Assembly (NCBI GenBank): GCA_948567375.1
Contig: OX419756.1
Coordinates: forward strand, 61,766,333-61,830,332
Direction of reading: 5' to 3'
DNA length: 64,000 bases
Origin: Lunularia cruciata
Taxonomy: Eukaryota; Streptophyta; Marchantiopsida; Lunulariales; Lunulariaceae
Part shown: positions 29,487 through 39,813 of the stretch, one piece after another
Position numbering within the stretch: position 1 is the first letter of the stretch
Layout: the number at the start of each line of letters is the position of its first letter
Notes under the pieces: generated by a model
Database searches by the model: none
What the model was told of the DNA's origin: nothing
Seen by the model: the letters and a program-made list of their open reading frames with translations, nothing else
Translations under genes and position numbers: made by a program

Positions 29487-31112
29487 CAAGCCTACCATGG
29501 TTTTGGGGTTGCATCCACTACCTCCATTGATATTGGAGCCTTTTCTTTCTTCATTTTCTTGCTTCTTGTAGAACTCAAACCACTCCTAAGTTCCTTCCTC
29601 AAAGTAAGATTTACAGCAATTAGTAGACACATCATAATATTGGCCTTGAGACTACCAACATCTTCCAACACATTGTAGTCCCATTGTTGCTTTGAGATCA
29701 AGAAATCATCCATACCCAACTTCTTCCTTTGAGTCTTTGTTTATTATGTTGAACTAGTAGTGCAAGTACTCCTTGTGGGCATTGGACTACCCTTGCTAGG
29801 GGTAAATTCTTGAGAAAAATGTCTATCATCTGCAAAACGTGCTATCTTCTTCTCTTGTGCCAAAAGCTCCAAGTTAAGACCTTTGAAGTTTGAGCATTCT
29901 CCTCTCCATACTTGCTCTCCATCGCATCTATGGATACTATCCACTTGCCTCTATTTTTCATAGGAGGCACTAGAGCTTCACCAACTCCCTCTTTCTCTTT
30001 ATTTGTCCTTCATAACCCCTTTCTCATGGTATGTGGAATTTGGGCAGTTCTATTGGATATGACTTCTACCTCCACAACAAAATTAAATTTTTTCAATTGA
30101 AATTGCTAGCTCTCCATCGCATCTATGGATACTATCCACTTGCCTCTATTTTGCATAGGAGGCACTAGAGCTTCACCAACTCTCTCTTTCTCTTTATTTG
30201 TCCTTCATAACCCCTTTCTCATGGTATGTGGAATTTGGGCAGTTCTATTAGATATGACCTCTACCTCCACAACAAAAATAAATTTTTTCATTGAAATTGC
30301 TATTGACCTCCTCTATATGGATAGTTCCATAACTCCTAGGTATTCTTTCAACATTTTGCTCCACCTCTCTCTTCTCCCGTAGTTGCACTACATTGATCTT
30401 GAGATTTGCAAGGTGTTCCATAATAGTTTGAAGGGGATCTTTTGGTGAAGGTGTAAGAATAGGAGCAACTCCTACTTGTGGTGGCACCCTTTCTACCAAA
30501 AGATGAATAGCCCCACCATACTTATGGACTTGTGGAGTATGTACAACTTCCTTCACCACCAAATCACTCTCATCTCCTTCAAATTTTCCTCCAAACAAAT
30601 CACAAAATTGGTAGCTTCCACCTTGGAAGAAAGTTTCTCATATCTCACCTTGCTTTTAATTTTTGGCTTCAACACTCCCACAAAATTCTTGGTGAGCATG
30701 GCTTCTATCCTGCTCATGGTAGTCTCCACATCATCCCTTCTCTTCCTCAAGACTATATGAAACTTGGATTCTAACTTCTCCACTCTTTTTTCTTGGACTC
30801 TCACTTTCTCTCCATCTCCTTGCTTGAGGAAGGTAATCTCACTCATCCATCTCTCATAACTCTCATCTAAAGGAAAGTTCTCAATAAGTGCTATAGTCAA
30901 ACTCTCCCAAGACTCCTTTTGCTCATTTGTTTCTTGTTAAATTTTGACTCACCATATAAGAGCTACATCCTCAAAGAAATCCAATACCAATGAGGCCCAT
31001 TCATTCTTCCTCCTCTTGTTGTTTTCTATGCAAGCCTTATTGAAGTCTCTCACAAAAGCTTCCACATCCTCTCTATTCTTGCCAAAGAAAACTAGAAGTT
31101 TTTCAATCTTAA
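29487..31112 (-). pseudogene. RLG-B gag and linker (minus copy 1)
   Basis: Reverse-oriented copy of 22,860-26,010 without the RLX-L insertion. From the right: MEKLLVFFGKNREDVE near 31,060-31,112, LPLDESYERWMSEITFLKQGD near 30,880-30,810, a frame to 30,553 (ESKFHIVLRKRRDDVETTMS), 30,598-30,248 (VVKEVVHTPQVHKYGGAIHL, EVNSNFNEKIYFCCGGRGHI, a knuckle with changed spacing), and the linker 29,944-29,492 (EDFLISKQQWDYNVLEDV-like). It contains a 195-bp tandem duplication. The protease active site and all of pol are absent; the left end abuts the plus-strand RLG-B pol end. Confidence 0.85.
29914..30303. repeat. 195-bp tandem duplication
   Basis: Copies 29,914-30,108 and 30,109-30,303, differing at five bases and one single-base gap by my count. 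It lies in the linker between the gag knuckle and the protease. The corresponding place at 44,990-45,190 has one copy, so the duplication postdates the segmental duplication or was lost there. Confidence 0.95.
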
Positions 31113-31134
31113 TCCCTCATTACCTTTTCTTTAT

Positions 31135-31138
<4 letters not shown>

Positions 31139-31170
<32 letters not shown>
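31139..31170. repeat. (TA)n microsatellite
   Basis: About 15 AT/TA dinucleotides within the RLG-B spacer. The duplicate at 45,953-45,962 has only about five, so the array has changed length since duplication. Confidence 0.95.
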
Positions 31171-31171
<1 letters not shown>

Positions 31172-31369
31172 TTTATTGTCTGTCACCCTATAATTACAAG
31201 TAAACATAAAGTATCATATAACTAACACCATTTTAGAGTAGTCAACCATATGCAACACAAAAGATTCAAGTTTCTCTATGATTTCTGCCACATGATAAGT
31301 CCCAAGATGCATATTAGTCAAATTCTTATGGATAGTTTATCCATCAATTGAAAGTTATCTCTATCACTA

Positions 31370-31850
31370 ATCTTGAGAACTATTTGATGAAGGTGATTTC
31401 TCCATAGTGGTACTAAGAATCTCCCCAAGAACTTTCACCAAAGTCTACAAAAGTACTATTACTTCACTACACACATGCACTTTTGCAAGTCCTTTTACTC
31501 CACAAACCTCACACAACTTTGTGTGAGGTTTGTGGAGACTCTTTGGTTTTAAATCACCTCCCTCCTAATCTTGGTGAAGAAGATCCAACATGTAATTCCA
31601 AGTAAAGTTAGCCTCTCCTTTCACTTAATATTTTACTCTCAAAGGTCAATGACCATGGAAGTGCCTTATCTCTCTTCTCTCCATATAAAGCATTTAGAAC
31701 CATTCTTTTCTCAAAGTGGTGTAGGTTTTAGTATCCTCTCTACACTCTTATCAAATTCTATTCTAAACTCTCTTTTTTCAAATCAACCCGTATAATCACC
31801 TCACACCCTTGTAAGACCTTGCATAACATCAAATTCCACTCTTGATGGCC
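31370..31850 (-). pseudogene. RLG-B extra zinc-finger ORF (minus copy 1)
   Basis: Reverse-strand counterpart of the 149-codon ORF at 22,174-22,623, with the same order of segments (AAGGT-rich start, GGAGAGAAGAGAGATAAGGC region, TGTGAGGTTTGTGGAG region coding CEVCGV, tail TCAAATAGTTCTCAAGAT). It is broken by stops. The CEVCGV-coding segment is present twice as an inverted repeat, forming a 40-bp palindrome at 31,498-31,537. Confidence 0.7.
31498..31537. repeat. 40-bp palindrome
   Basis: CTCCACAAACCTCACACAA followed by its reverse complement with a 2-bp centre. One arm is the normal element sequence; the other is an inverted duplicate not seen in the copies at 22,470 or 46,280. Confidence 0.9.
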
Positions 31851-32703
31851 CCCCATGCTCCAAAGATGAGTCTAGACACTCAAACATACTCTTGGTTGTT
31901 CTCACACTCTTCACTCATGAGAACTCAACTCCCAAAAAATGACCCTTCTTCACAATCTCAGTTAATACTCCCAAGTAGTAACTCCAAATTCTTTGAAATT
32001 TTACACACACAAGATCCTTACAAGGGAGTCCTCTCCTATGAAATTTTACCCCTTTCATCTACCCATTTGACCATCAAATCTCTCTATTTATCTCACATCT
32101 TTCCAGATTTGGTCTAAAACCACCCCCCTCACTTCAAAAATCTAAAACTTATTGTGCAAGAATGATTTCTCCCCAATTTGTAAACCAAAAGATAGAATAA
32201 CTTGAACTGAAATTTTTGGAAATTTTTAAAAAAAATTTGGTGCAAAATGAAGAAATAACAAACTCTATACAAGATACAAGAGATTGGATAGTTAACCAAA
32301 AGAGTTTACCTTTTCACCTTGCAAACCTTCTAGCTTAGTGCATGTGGTGGTTCTTATAATGATTTTAAGTGTCCAAACTGAAAGATTGTTCACACTTTCC
32401 TCTATGAAAATTTTAGATCTCCATATCAAACTTGAGATTTTGCCAAAATCACCATAATCCCTAAAATCTACAATCCATCTCTCACAATCTCTCCAAATTC
32501 TCTCATGTGTATAATATCAACTCAAATATTATAATGGACTATAGGGTATAAAAATGGAACCAAGTTCTCCTACAAAGGTTAAGCCTTCTCCACTTCTAAT
32601 GTTCTCTCAAAGTAAGCTCTCATAGCCTCCTTCTATCTAATATACAAGTGAATGTGGAACATCACTTTGCCTTCTAAAGAGGACTTGGTAATGGAACCAA
32701 AAA
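31851..32703 (-). other. RLG-B leader and primer site (minus copy 1)
   Basis: No coding frame. Reverse counterpart of 21,265-22,170. The primer-site relic reads TGGTTCCATTACCAAG on the minus strand, near 32,685-32,700, beside the LTR. Confidence 0.6.
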
Positions 32704-33417
32704 TGTGAGCCATTCTATCTCTCACCCATGATGAACCTCTAATGGCTATTAGGGTAGTATATCATGGACCAAGAAGGCAAAGAACAACAACTCTATCTTA
32801 CTCCTCTAAGTGTTTTGGCTAAAATGCCAAAACATTTTCAAGACTCAAGACATTGCTCACTAGAGAACTCAATGAAAGAGAGATAGTTACAAATGAAAGG
32901 ATGATGAGTATCTCTTCAGCCCCAGCTCATATACTTGTGAAAAAATTACAAAACAAAGTTAGCAAAGTATTAGCAAAGTAACTCAAGTTAGTAGGGTAAG
33001 AGTCAAATAAAGTCTAAAAGTTTAAAGGAATATCCAAGCACATGGGGACAATCCTATGAGTAAATGATCTTATTCTAACCTACCTACTAAATCAAGGATT
33101 CCTTCACATGTGCTATCCTTGGACTAGAGAAAAATACACCCTAACAAGGCTTGTGGATCTAAGAGTCCTCAAATCTTTCTTCAAAGTCAAATACCAAGGA
33201 ATAATACCAAGTCAATACATTAGAAGACAAAATAGTGATGTTCACTCTTTCCCCTTCCTCTAAAATAGGGTCACTTTAACCTTAGCTAGGAATCATTCTA
33301 GCTAATCACAACTTATGTACAAGCTTAGCTAAACTCCACATAGATAATATTTTTCCACTACTTGCAATATCAAATTTAATATCCCACTAGAGCATACATG
33401 CACCAATGGGTATTGTA
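32704..33417 (-). mobile_element. RLG-B LTR (minus copy 1)
   Basis: About 714 bp, TGTGAGCC...TGGGTATTGTA on the plus strand, the reverse of 20,575-21,264. It sits inside a minus-strand RLG-A reverse transcriptase. The same junction recurs at 48,232, so the insertion preceded the segmental duplication. Confidence 0.85.
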
Positions 33418-34996
33418 GAACTATCCATAAAATCTTGCTAGTCCATTAAATGCTTGGACTTCCATGGCATCCTTAGGAGTAGGCTAATTGTAACTGACCT
33501 TGATTTTTTTCTCTTCTTCCATCTTGATTCTCTGTGATGAGACCTTATGATCTTCTATAGTATATGACCATACAATCGAAGAAGGTAATTTCCTTATACC
33601 AAAAGGTACACTTTGATCTTGTGTAGCAAAACTTCCATTGGTGGTCATCTCAAGACTTATTGTATGTGACTTTTGTGTTCTATCTCTATCTTATCTTAGA
33701 TTGAAATACCATCCAAAGAACACCACAATATATAGATCCAATAGCCCATTCTAATACACGATGTATGCTCTAATAGTTTTTACTGGTACCCATGAAAATT
33801 GCCAAAGCATTAGTGAACCCAAAAGGTAAAACTCTCTATTCAAATTATACCTTGTGTGAAAGGTAATCTTTTGCACATCTTCCTTGTCAATAGGAATCTT
33901 CAAATAGCCAATTCAAATGTCTAATTTGGAGAAGTAATGTGCTTCACTCAATTTATCCAACAAATCATCAATTCAAGACAAAGGATACACATTCTTCATT
34001 GTTTGTTTATTAAGGCCATGGTAGTCAATAGAAACTTGAACTCCTCCATCCTTCTTTGGTACAAAGAGAATTGGTGCTCCCCAAGAGGATGTATTGTATT
34101 TTATGAAACCCTTCTCAAACAACTCAATCAATGTTTGAAGCTCTCCTAACTTCTTTGGTGAGAACCTATAGATTGATCTACTTATTGGAGTATTTTTTGA
34201 TAATAACTCAGTCTTGGAAGGCATTCCTTGATAAGAGGGTAAACTCTTTGGAAGATCATCTAGAACACATTTGCAAATTCTTGAACTATTTGATCAACCA
34301 TTGACTTTTGATCTTCATCATAGTCTCCTTGCACAATAGATTTGATCCACATTGCAAAAGTAAGAATATCTTCCTCCAAAGCCTACTATATAGCTAATAT
34401 ACTCATAAAATATGCATCTTGGGACGGATTTTTCTTAGGTGTTTCACTCAAAGGTGCCAAACAATATAATTGTTAATTTTTACCTTTGGTATTGTACTTG
34501 AATTTGTTGTTGAGTCCAACTAAATTAAACCTTATGATGTTCAAGCAAAGGAAGACCTAGATTGATATTGAAGTGCAAGGAGGTGATAATAAATCTCATT
34601 TACTCTAAATATTTCTTCCCAATCTTGAATGCAATAGGTTGTGAGGTTCAAGATGCAAAACCCTTTCTACTATCTACTATCATCAATTTGTTTCATAAAA
34701 TTGGTTTTATAAGAATATTTAATTCTATTGCTAATTGCATGGACATACAATTTTCAAAACTCCCAAAATCAACCAAAATTCTATAACTATAATCTTATAT
34801 CACACCTTGAATCAAACTTGCATAGGTTGAGTCTTCAATCTTGTTCGAACAAGCCAAGTTCCTTATAAGTGACTTGATATCTCCTATTAAGATTCTTTGT
34901 TTCCATGGTCATTGTGCTCCATAAAATCCATTTGGGTAACGTGTTTGGAGTTGTCCATTTCAAAGTGAACATTCAACAATGTAATGTCCCTTTTGG
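33418..34996 (-). pseudogene. RLG-A-like RT, protease and gag end (minus copy 1)
   Basis: Minus-strand chromovirus remnant. 34,224-33,973 is an open 83-codon RT segment ([60 protein letters not shown]). 33,960-33,418 holds further decayed RT. 34,226-34,520 is the linker, 34,560-34,810 a protease with VDFGSFENC-like and IGKKYLE-like blocks, and 34,900-34,996 the end of gag, where only the second half of the zinc knuckle (KGHYIVECSL-like) remains. The copia LTR at 34,997 cuts the knuckle. Confidence 0.8.
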
Positions 34997-35838
34997 TGGG
35001 CGAAATCAAATTGGATTGAAAGAACAATGAAATAAAATATTGACTATTTTGTGAGCAAAAAATCATCCATCATCTAGTAAGGAGAAACATGCATAGAAAT
35101 TACACAAATTTCATGTGGTTAGAGCAACATCCACCTATGTCTACAATTGCACAAAATTTTATACATTCAAGAAGTATCAAAAAATCTTGACTGACTATTG
35201 ATGCTACAATATTTATATACACTTAGATGTAACATCCCTTATCTAGTTTTGGAATGTGTGGTGCCCATTGATCCCATATCTAACCCTAGATTGTACGGTA
35301 CCAAGTGATACATGTCACCTTACAAAGTTTTGCAAGTGGGATCCATTCCCACAACTTCTTGGAGGGTACATTCCCTCAAGAGCCATTCCCATGTAGAAGC
35401 TTGTAGTCTCATATTAGAATCTCATACAAGCCATTCCCACAACCATCCTTGTAGCTCCCATAGCCAATCCTGTAAGTCCCAAAGCCCATCTTGTAGGAGT
35501 CAATCATATAGCTCCATTAGGATGCATCTTGAACTTCAATTGGATGTAACTTTTTTCTAGAACTCCATTTTCTATGATCTTGGTATTTATGGAAAGTCCT
35601 TGAGAAGATGCTTCTAATGAGATATAGTATGACTAATTTAAATTTTGAATTCATAAAGATATCAATCCTGATTTGAATTGCTTTTTTATGTACTTCCTTA
35701 ATACAATCTTGTAATTTGAATACTATCCCATACTTACTCTTCTACATTCCCGTAGAAGATCTATATTGTATTGACTCTTCAATGTTCTTGTAGGATACTT
35801 TTCCAATAAAGCATTTCTATGATTAATCAAACTCCACA
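34997..35838 (-). mobile_element. Copia 3' LTR (minus copy 1)
   Basis: About 842 bp on the minus strand, TGTGGAGTTTGATTAATC to ...GATTTCGCCCA. The polypurine tract AAAGTGGGAGA (minus strand, ~35,845-35,857) is just outside, at the pol side. It carries a degenerate ~25-bp repeat near 35,385-35,515 and a TATATAAA TATA-like box near 35,215. Confidence 0.85.
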
Positions 35839-37435
35839 TTTAATAATCTCCCACTTTGACTCTAACATTACTTGTCACTCAATGTATATGACTATTCTAA
35901 TCAATGCTTTGAAGTCTAATTGCAATTATACATTGCTTGAGCTTCTCAATTGTGATTACCTTGGTAAAGATATCTACAAGATTTTTAAATCCAATATTTT
36001 TACTTCAGGCACCAGCCTAAAGTGTCACTTCATGTCACTAATGTTACTTCAAGCACCGGCCTGAAGTGACCTTCCAAGGGAGTGGTTCAAATTATAGCAT
36101 TTTATAAACCAAATTTTCCTTCAACTTCTTGATGTATTTCTCTTGAGATAACTTCAAATTTTGTACAAATTTGTATTTGCTAAATCCTCATTCCATGTAT
36201 AAAATTTGAAGGACCTAGTTTTTCATCTCAAATATATTAGTTTATTGACACTTATGCTAGATTATTTCCCTTATGTTGGATCCAACAACCAATATATCAT
36301 CAACATAAAGTATAAAAATGAAGTATGAATCAACAAAAGACTTAATATAGCAGAAATGATGCATTTGGCATATGGTGTAACCATTGTTGGTCATATAGCA
36401 ATTAAATTTCAAGTAGCAATATATAGGAGCTTGTTTCAAACAATAGAGACTCTTTTTCAAATTTCAAACAATATCCACTTTCTTAGTGATTTGAAAGCAC
36501 TCCTCAACTTGTGACATATAGACATCCTCCTCAAGATCTCCATGTAGAAATGCTGTTTTTACATCTTGCTTACTTCCATCATGTTCTTCTTTGACTTTGT
36601 ACACCCATTTTTTATGCAATGCTTTCTTTCCCTCTAGGAGCTTGGTCAATAACCAAGGCTCATTCTTCTATGAGGATGGCATATCTTCCTTCATTGCAAG
36701 CTCTCACTAAAATGAGTACTAATTTCACATTGCCTCTAAGTAGCATTTATATTCACCATTTTTTGTTTGTAGTAAGTAATACATGGATGGGGAAATCTCT
36801 CTACCAGTTCTTACAATCTTTTAGATCTTCTCAAATCAGTTTAAGGTGTGATTGGATCTGGTATGACATCTCTATTTTCACTAAACTCCTATTTCCTAAA
36901 ACATTATTTTCTCAAATGTCTTCTAAAACTACTTCTTCTTGATGTTGTTCTTGTTCTTCTTTTACATTAGAACATGATCCAAGCTTATCTTGTACACAAC
37001 ATTGTCATGGAAAATGCCATCTCTACTTCTGAGCACTTTTCCATCATTTTCATTCCAAAGACAATAACCCATGTTTTTTGATCCATATCCAGTGAAGAAA
37101 TACTTCTTTGATCTTTAATCAAGCTTGTCCCTATCACTATCTTGAATCTTTGCATATGGGACATAACCCAAGGTTCTCAAGTGCAAGTGCAAGTATCTCA
37201 TACAGAGATTCACCTTCTTTCTTGACCATTCCTCCTCAAGGATCTTGAATCCCAAAGGGACCAAGGATGTTTGTTTTATGAGGTATGCAGTTGTGTTGAT
37301 TGTATATGCCCAAAATAATTTTGGCAACCTTTTTTGTAGTCTCATGCATCTAGCTTCTCATTGAGATTTCTATTCAAGCATTTGTCATATCATTTTTTTG
37401 TGGTGTCTCATGGACAGTTTTGATCATTCAGATCC
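35839..37435 (-). pseudogene. Copia pol remnant (minus copy 1)
   Basis: From the right: the end of the integrase core (LNRNLNEKLDA-like, KLFWAYTINTTAYLIKQTSL, VPLGFKILEEEWS; 37,115-37,400), the acidic linker (~36,960-36,890), then reverse transcriptase: MTKLLEGKKALHKKWVYKV, DVKTAFLHGDLEEDVYM (36,649-36,464), KKSLYCLKQAPIYCYLKF and the catalytic FILYVDDILVVGS (~36,315-36,277). A deletion at 36,003-36,068, filled by ~60 bp of foreign sequence, joins the RT end to the last codons (VDIFTKV-like). Gag and the 5' LTR are missing. Confidence 0.85.
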
Positions 37436-37439
37436 CATC

Positions 37440-37896
37440 ACCTACACAATAAAATTTCTAGTGGGAGACCATTCCCATTGATATTTTGGGTACTCCACAT
37501 ATCAATGGGAATGGTCTAAGAGGACTTTTTTTGTAGAGTGGGAGTACACAAAGGAGGAAATTTGTTTCTTACCATTGTAATTTGGATTGTTTTCCCATGC
37601 AAGATTGGAAAGCCAAGAGATATCTTGCTCAGAAATGTGTATATTCATCATAAAGACCACTTTTCAAGAATCAAAGGATTTGAGAAAATTCTAAGTGAGA
37701 TATGAGTACATGAAGCAAGACAAATTCAACCAAAATGTACAAACAGAAGGATTCTAAGAGTTTTATGACCAGTTTTTATGATCTATCATACGTGGAGTTG
37801 GATAAGAGACAAAATTTTAGTTCTGATAAAAGAAATGTTATGTTGGAGCAATAAATCTAATATGATCAATTCAAGTTGGAATATTGGAAATCAAGT
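37440..37896 (+). repeat. Repeat R2, left part (copy 1)
   Basis: Non-coding tract matching 60,450-60,901 (AGTGGGAGACCATTCCCATT, GTGAGTACACAAAGGAGGAAAT, ATGATCTATCATA, GAAATCAAG). Its right edge is an RLG-A LTR, placed identically in both copies. Confidence 0.8.
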
Positions 37897-38235
37897 TGTA
37901 AAAGACCAAGGAGAGAAATAAGAGAATGGAAGATTGGAGCAAAAGATCACATTAGGACTCTTGAATGAAGAAAAATCCAAATGCCTAGCATAAGCTTGGG
38001 CATTGGTATTTATAAGGAACATATAAGGCTCTTGGGAAGCTTCCTAAAAGCTATCTTCTTAGAGTGCAAGCTAAGCTAACCTTCTTGAGAAGTTTCCATG
38101 TAGAAACTATATACTTGGCATGCAAGCTAAGCTAGTCGGGAAGCTTCCCAAGAAGCTTCCTTCTAGAAGCCATCTACTTGGCATGCAAGCTAACCTAGTT
38201 GGGAAGCTTTCCAACAAGCTTCCTCCAAGAAGTCT
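37897..38235 (+). mobile_element. RLG-A LTR within R2, left part
   Basis: TGTAAAAGACCAAGGAG... LTR with the family's AAGCTTC blocks, interrupted at 38,235 by the RLX-L unit. It resumes at 42,261 and ends TTGTTACA at 42,410; joined length ~489 bp. The homologous LTR at 60,902-61,171 is shorter through an internal deletion. No target duplication is visible (CAAGT left, CCCTT right). Confidence 0.8.
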
Positions 38236-38290
38236 TATGATAACCTAGCAAATATCATTTTTGCGGTAACCAAGTAAGTAAAGTTTATTT

Positions 38291-38960
38291 TGTGAGACGG
38301 CTTGTCTCTCACTTTATGGTAGCGCACCATAGACTAAGAAGGCAAAGAACCCAAACTCCATCATACTCTTCCAAGGCTAACACTCCAGTACTCAAGACGT
38401 TGCTCACTAGAGAACTCAATGAGAGAGAGATAGTTGCAAATGAAAGGATGATGAGTACCTCTTGACCCCTTGTTTATATACTTGTGAAATATTTACGCAC
38501 CCAAGTTACAAATTATTGGAGTAACTCAAGTTACTAGGCTAAAATTCAAGTAAAGTCAAAAAGTATAAAGAAATATCCATCCACATAGGCATATTCCACT
38601 AAGCATGTGATTTTATCTTGACCCAACCACTAAGTCAAGATTCCTTCACATGGGCTATCCTTGGACTATAGAAGAATCCAAAACAAAAAGGCTTGTGGGC
38701 CCAAGAGTTCTCAACTCTTTTCTCAAAGCCAAACATCTAGGAATAATACCAAGTCAACACACTAGAATCCAAAATAGTGGTGCTCATCTTCTCCACTTCC
38801 TCTAAAGTAAGGTCCACTCTATCTTAGCTATAACTAACTTTAGCTAATTATGACTAATGTAGAACCATTGTTTATCTCTATATAAATAAAATCTCTCTAG
38901 TACTTGTGATACCAAGCTAAATATCACAATACCAACACACGTGCACAAATGGGTGTGACA
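38291..38960 (-). mobile_element. RLG-B-type solo LTR nested in RLX-L
   Basis: 670 bp, TGTGAGACGG...GGGTGTGACA, a reverse-oriented relative of 20,575-21,264. The RLX-L sequence on either side (GTAAAGTTTATTT | GTTCTTGTAAAG) joins to match 25,123-25,145 read in reverse, so this is a solo LTR inserted there. The expected 5-bp duplication is decayed (ATT-T against GTTCT). Confidence 0.85.
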
Positions 38961-39813
38961 GTTCTTGTAAAGATACTAGTCAGAAATGTCCAAATACAAA
39001 GGCAAACAATAACAAACAATTCTTCTTGGTTGCATCTTTAATCTCTAAGGTAGAAATTACACCCAAAAGAGAGTAACAAGCATTGATTATAGTCTTGTCA
39101 CAATTATCACTCCATAATCAAAATACTATCCAATCTTTCCAAATAAACTTCTATTGTGATGATTCAAACTTTTCCAAAGATGGCTACTTCCCTACAAAAC
39201 TACTTCATTGCAAACAACTTTGCTTCAGAATTGTGTTCAACCCCTCCATTGAAGGCACAACTTCCTTGATCTATATTGCTTTGCATCAACCCTATACTGC
39301 ACTCACAAATATAGAATATTACCAACACTACCTCTCAGATTTTTCAAGGGATTGCTTCAATTCCACTTCACTTAGGATCAAACACATAGAATGAAGATCA
39401 AGGCTGTGGACTCCAACATCCAACAAACACATTGAATTTCTCCACACACTCACAACTCAAATACAGGATTGATACTTGGAATTAAGCTAAAGCGACAAGC
39501 AATAAGAACCCAACACTTTGCTTTATCTATCTTCAAAATTACAAATGCTGAACAACATAAGACTGAAAATGCCTCCTTTAAATAGTAAAGCATTCAAAAA
39601 TTACTAAAAATAATACCGTTCTACAATAACTCTACAAAATTGCAGATCCAGAATGACAATGCACCTCTTCATATCTACCATTTCTCCTATCACTTCACTA
39701 TGAACTACAATTGCACTCATATCTATTCTATCTACGTCATTATCTACTGACCCATTCCTTTTTATTGTCTCAAGTAGCTCACCTGATGACACTTGCACTC
39801 CTACTTCTACTAC

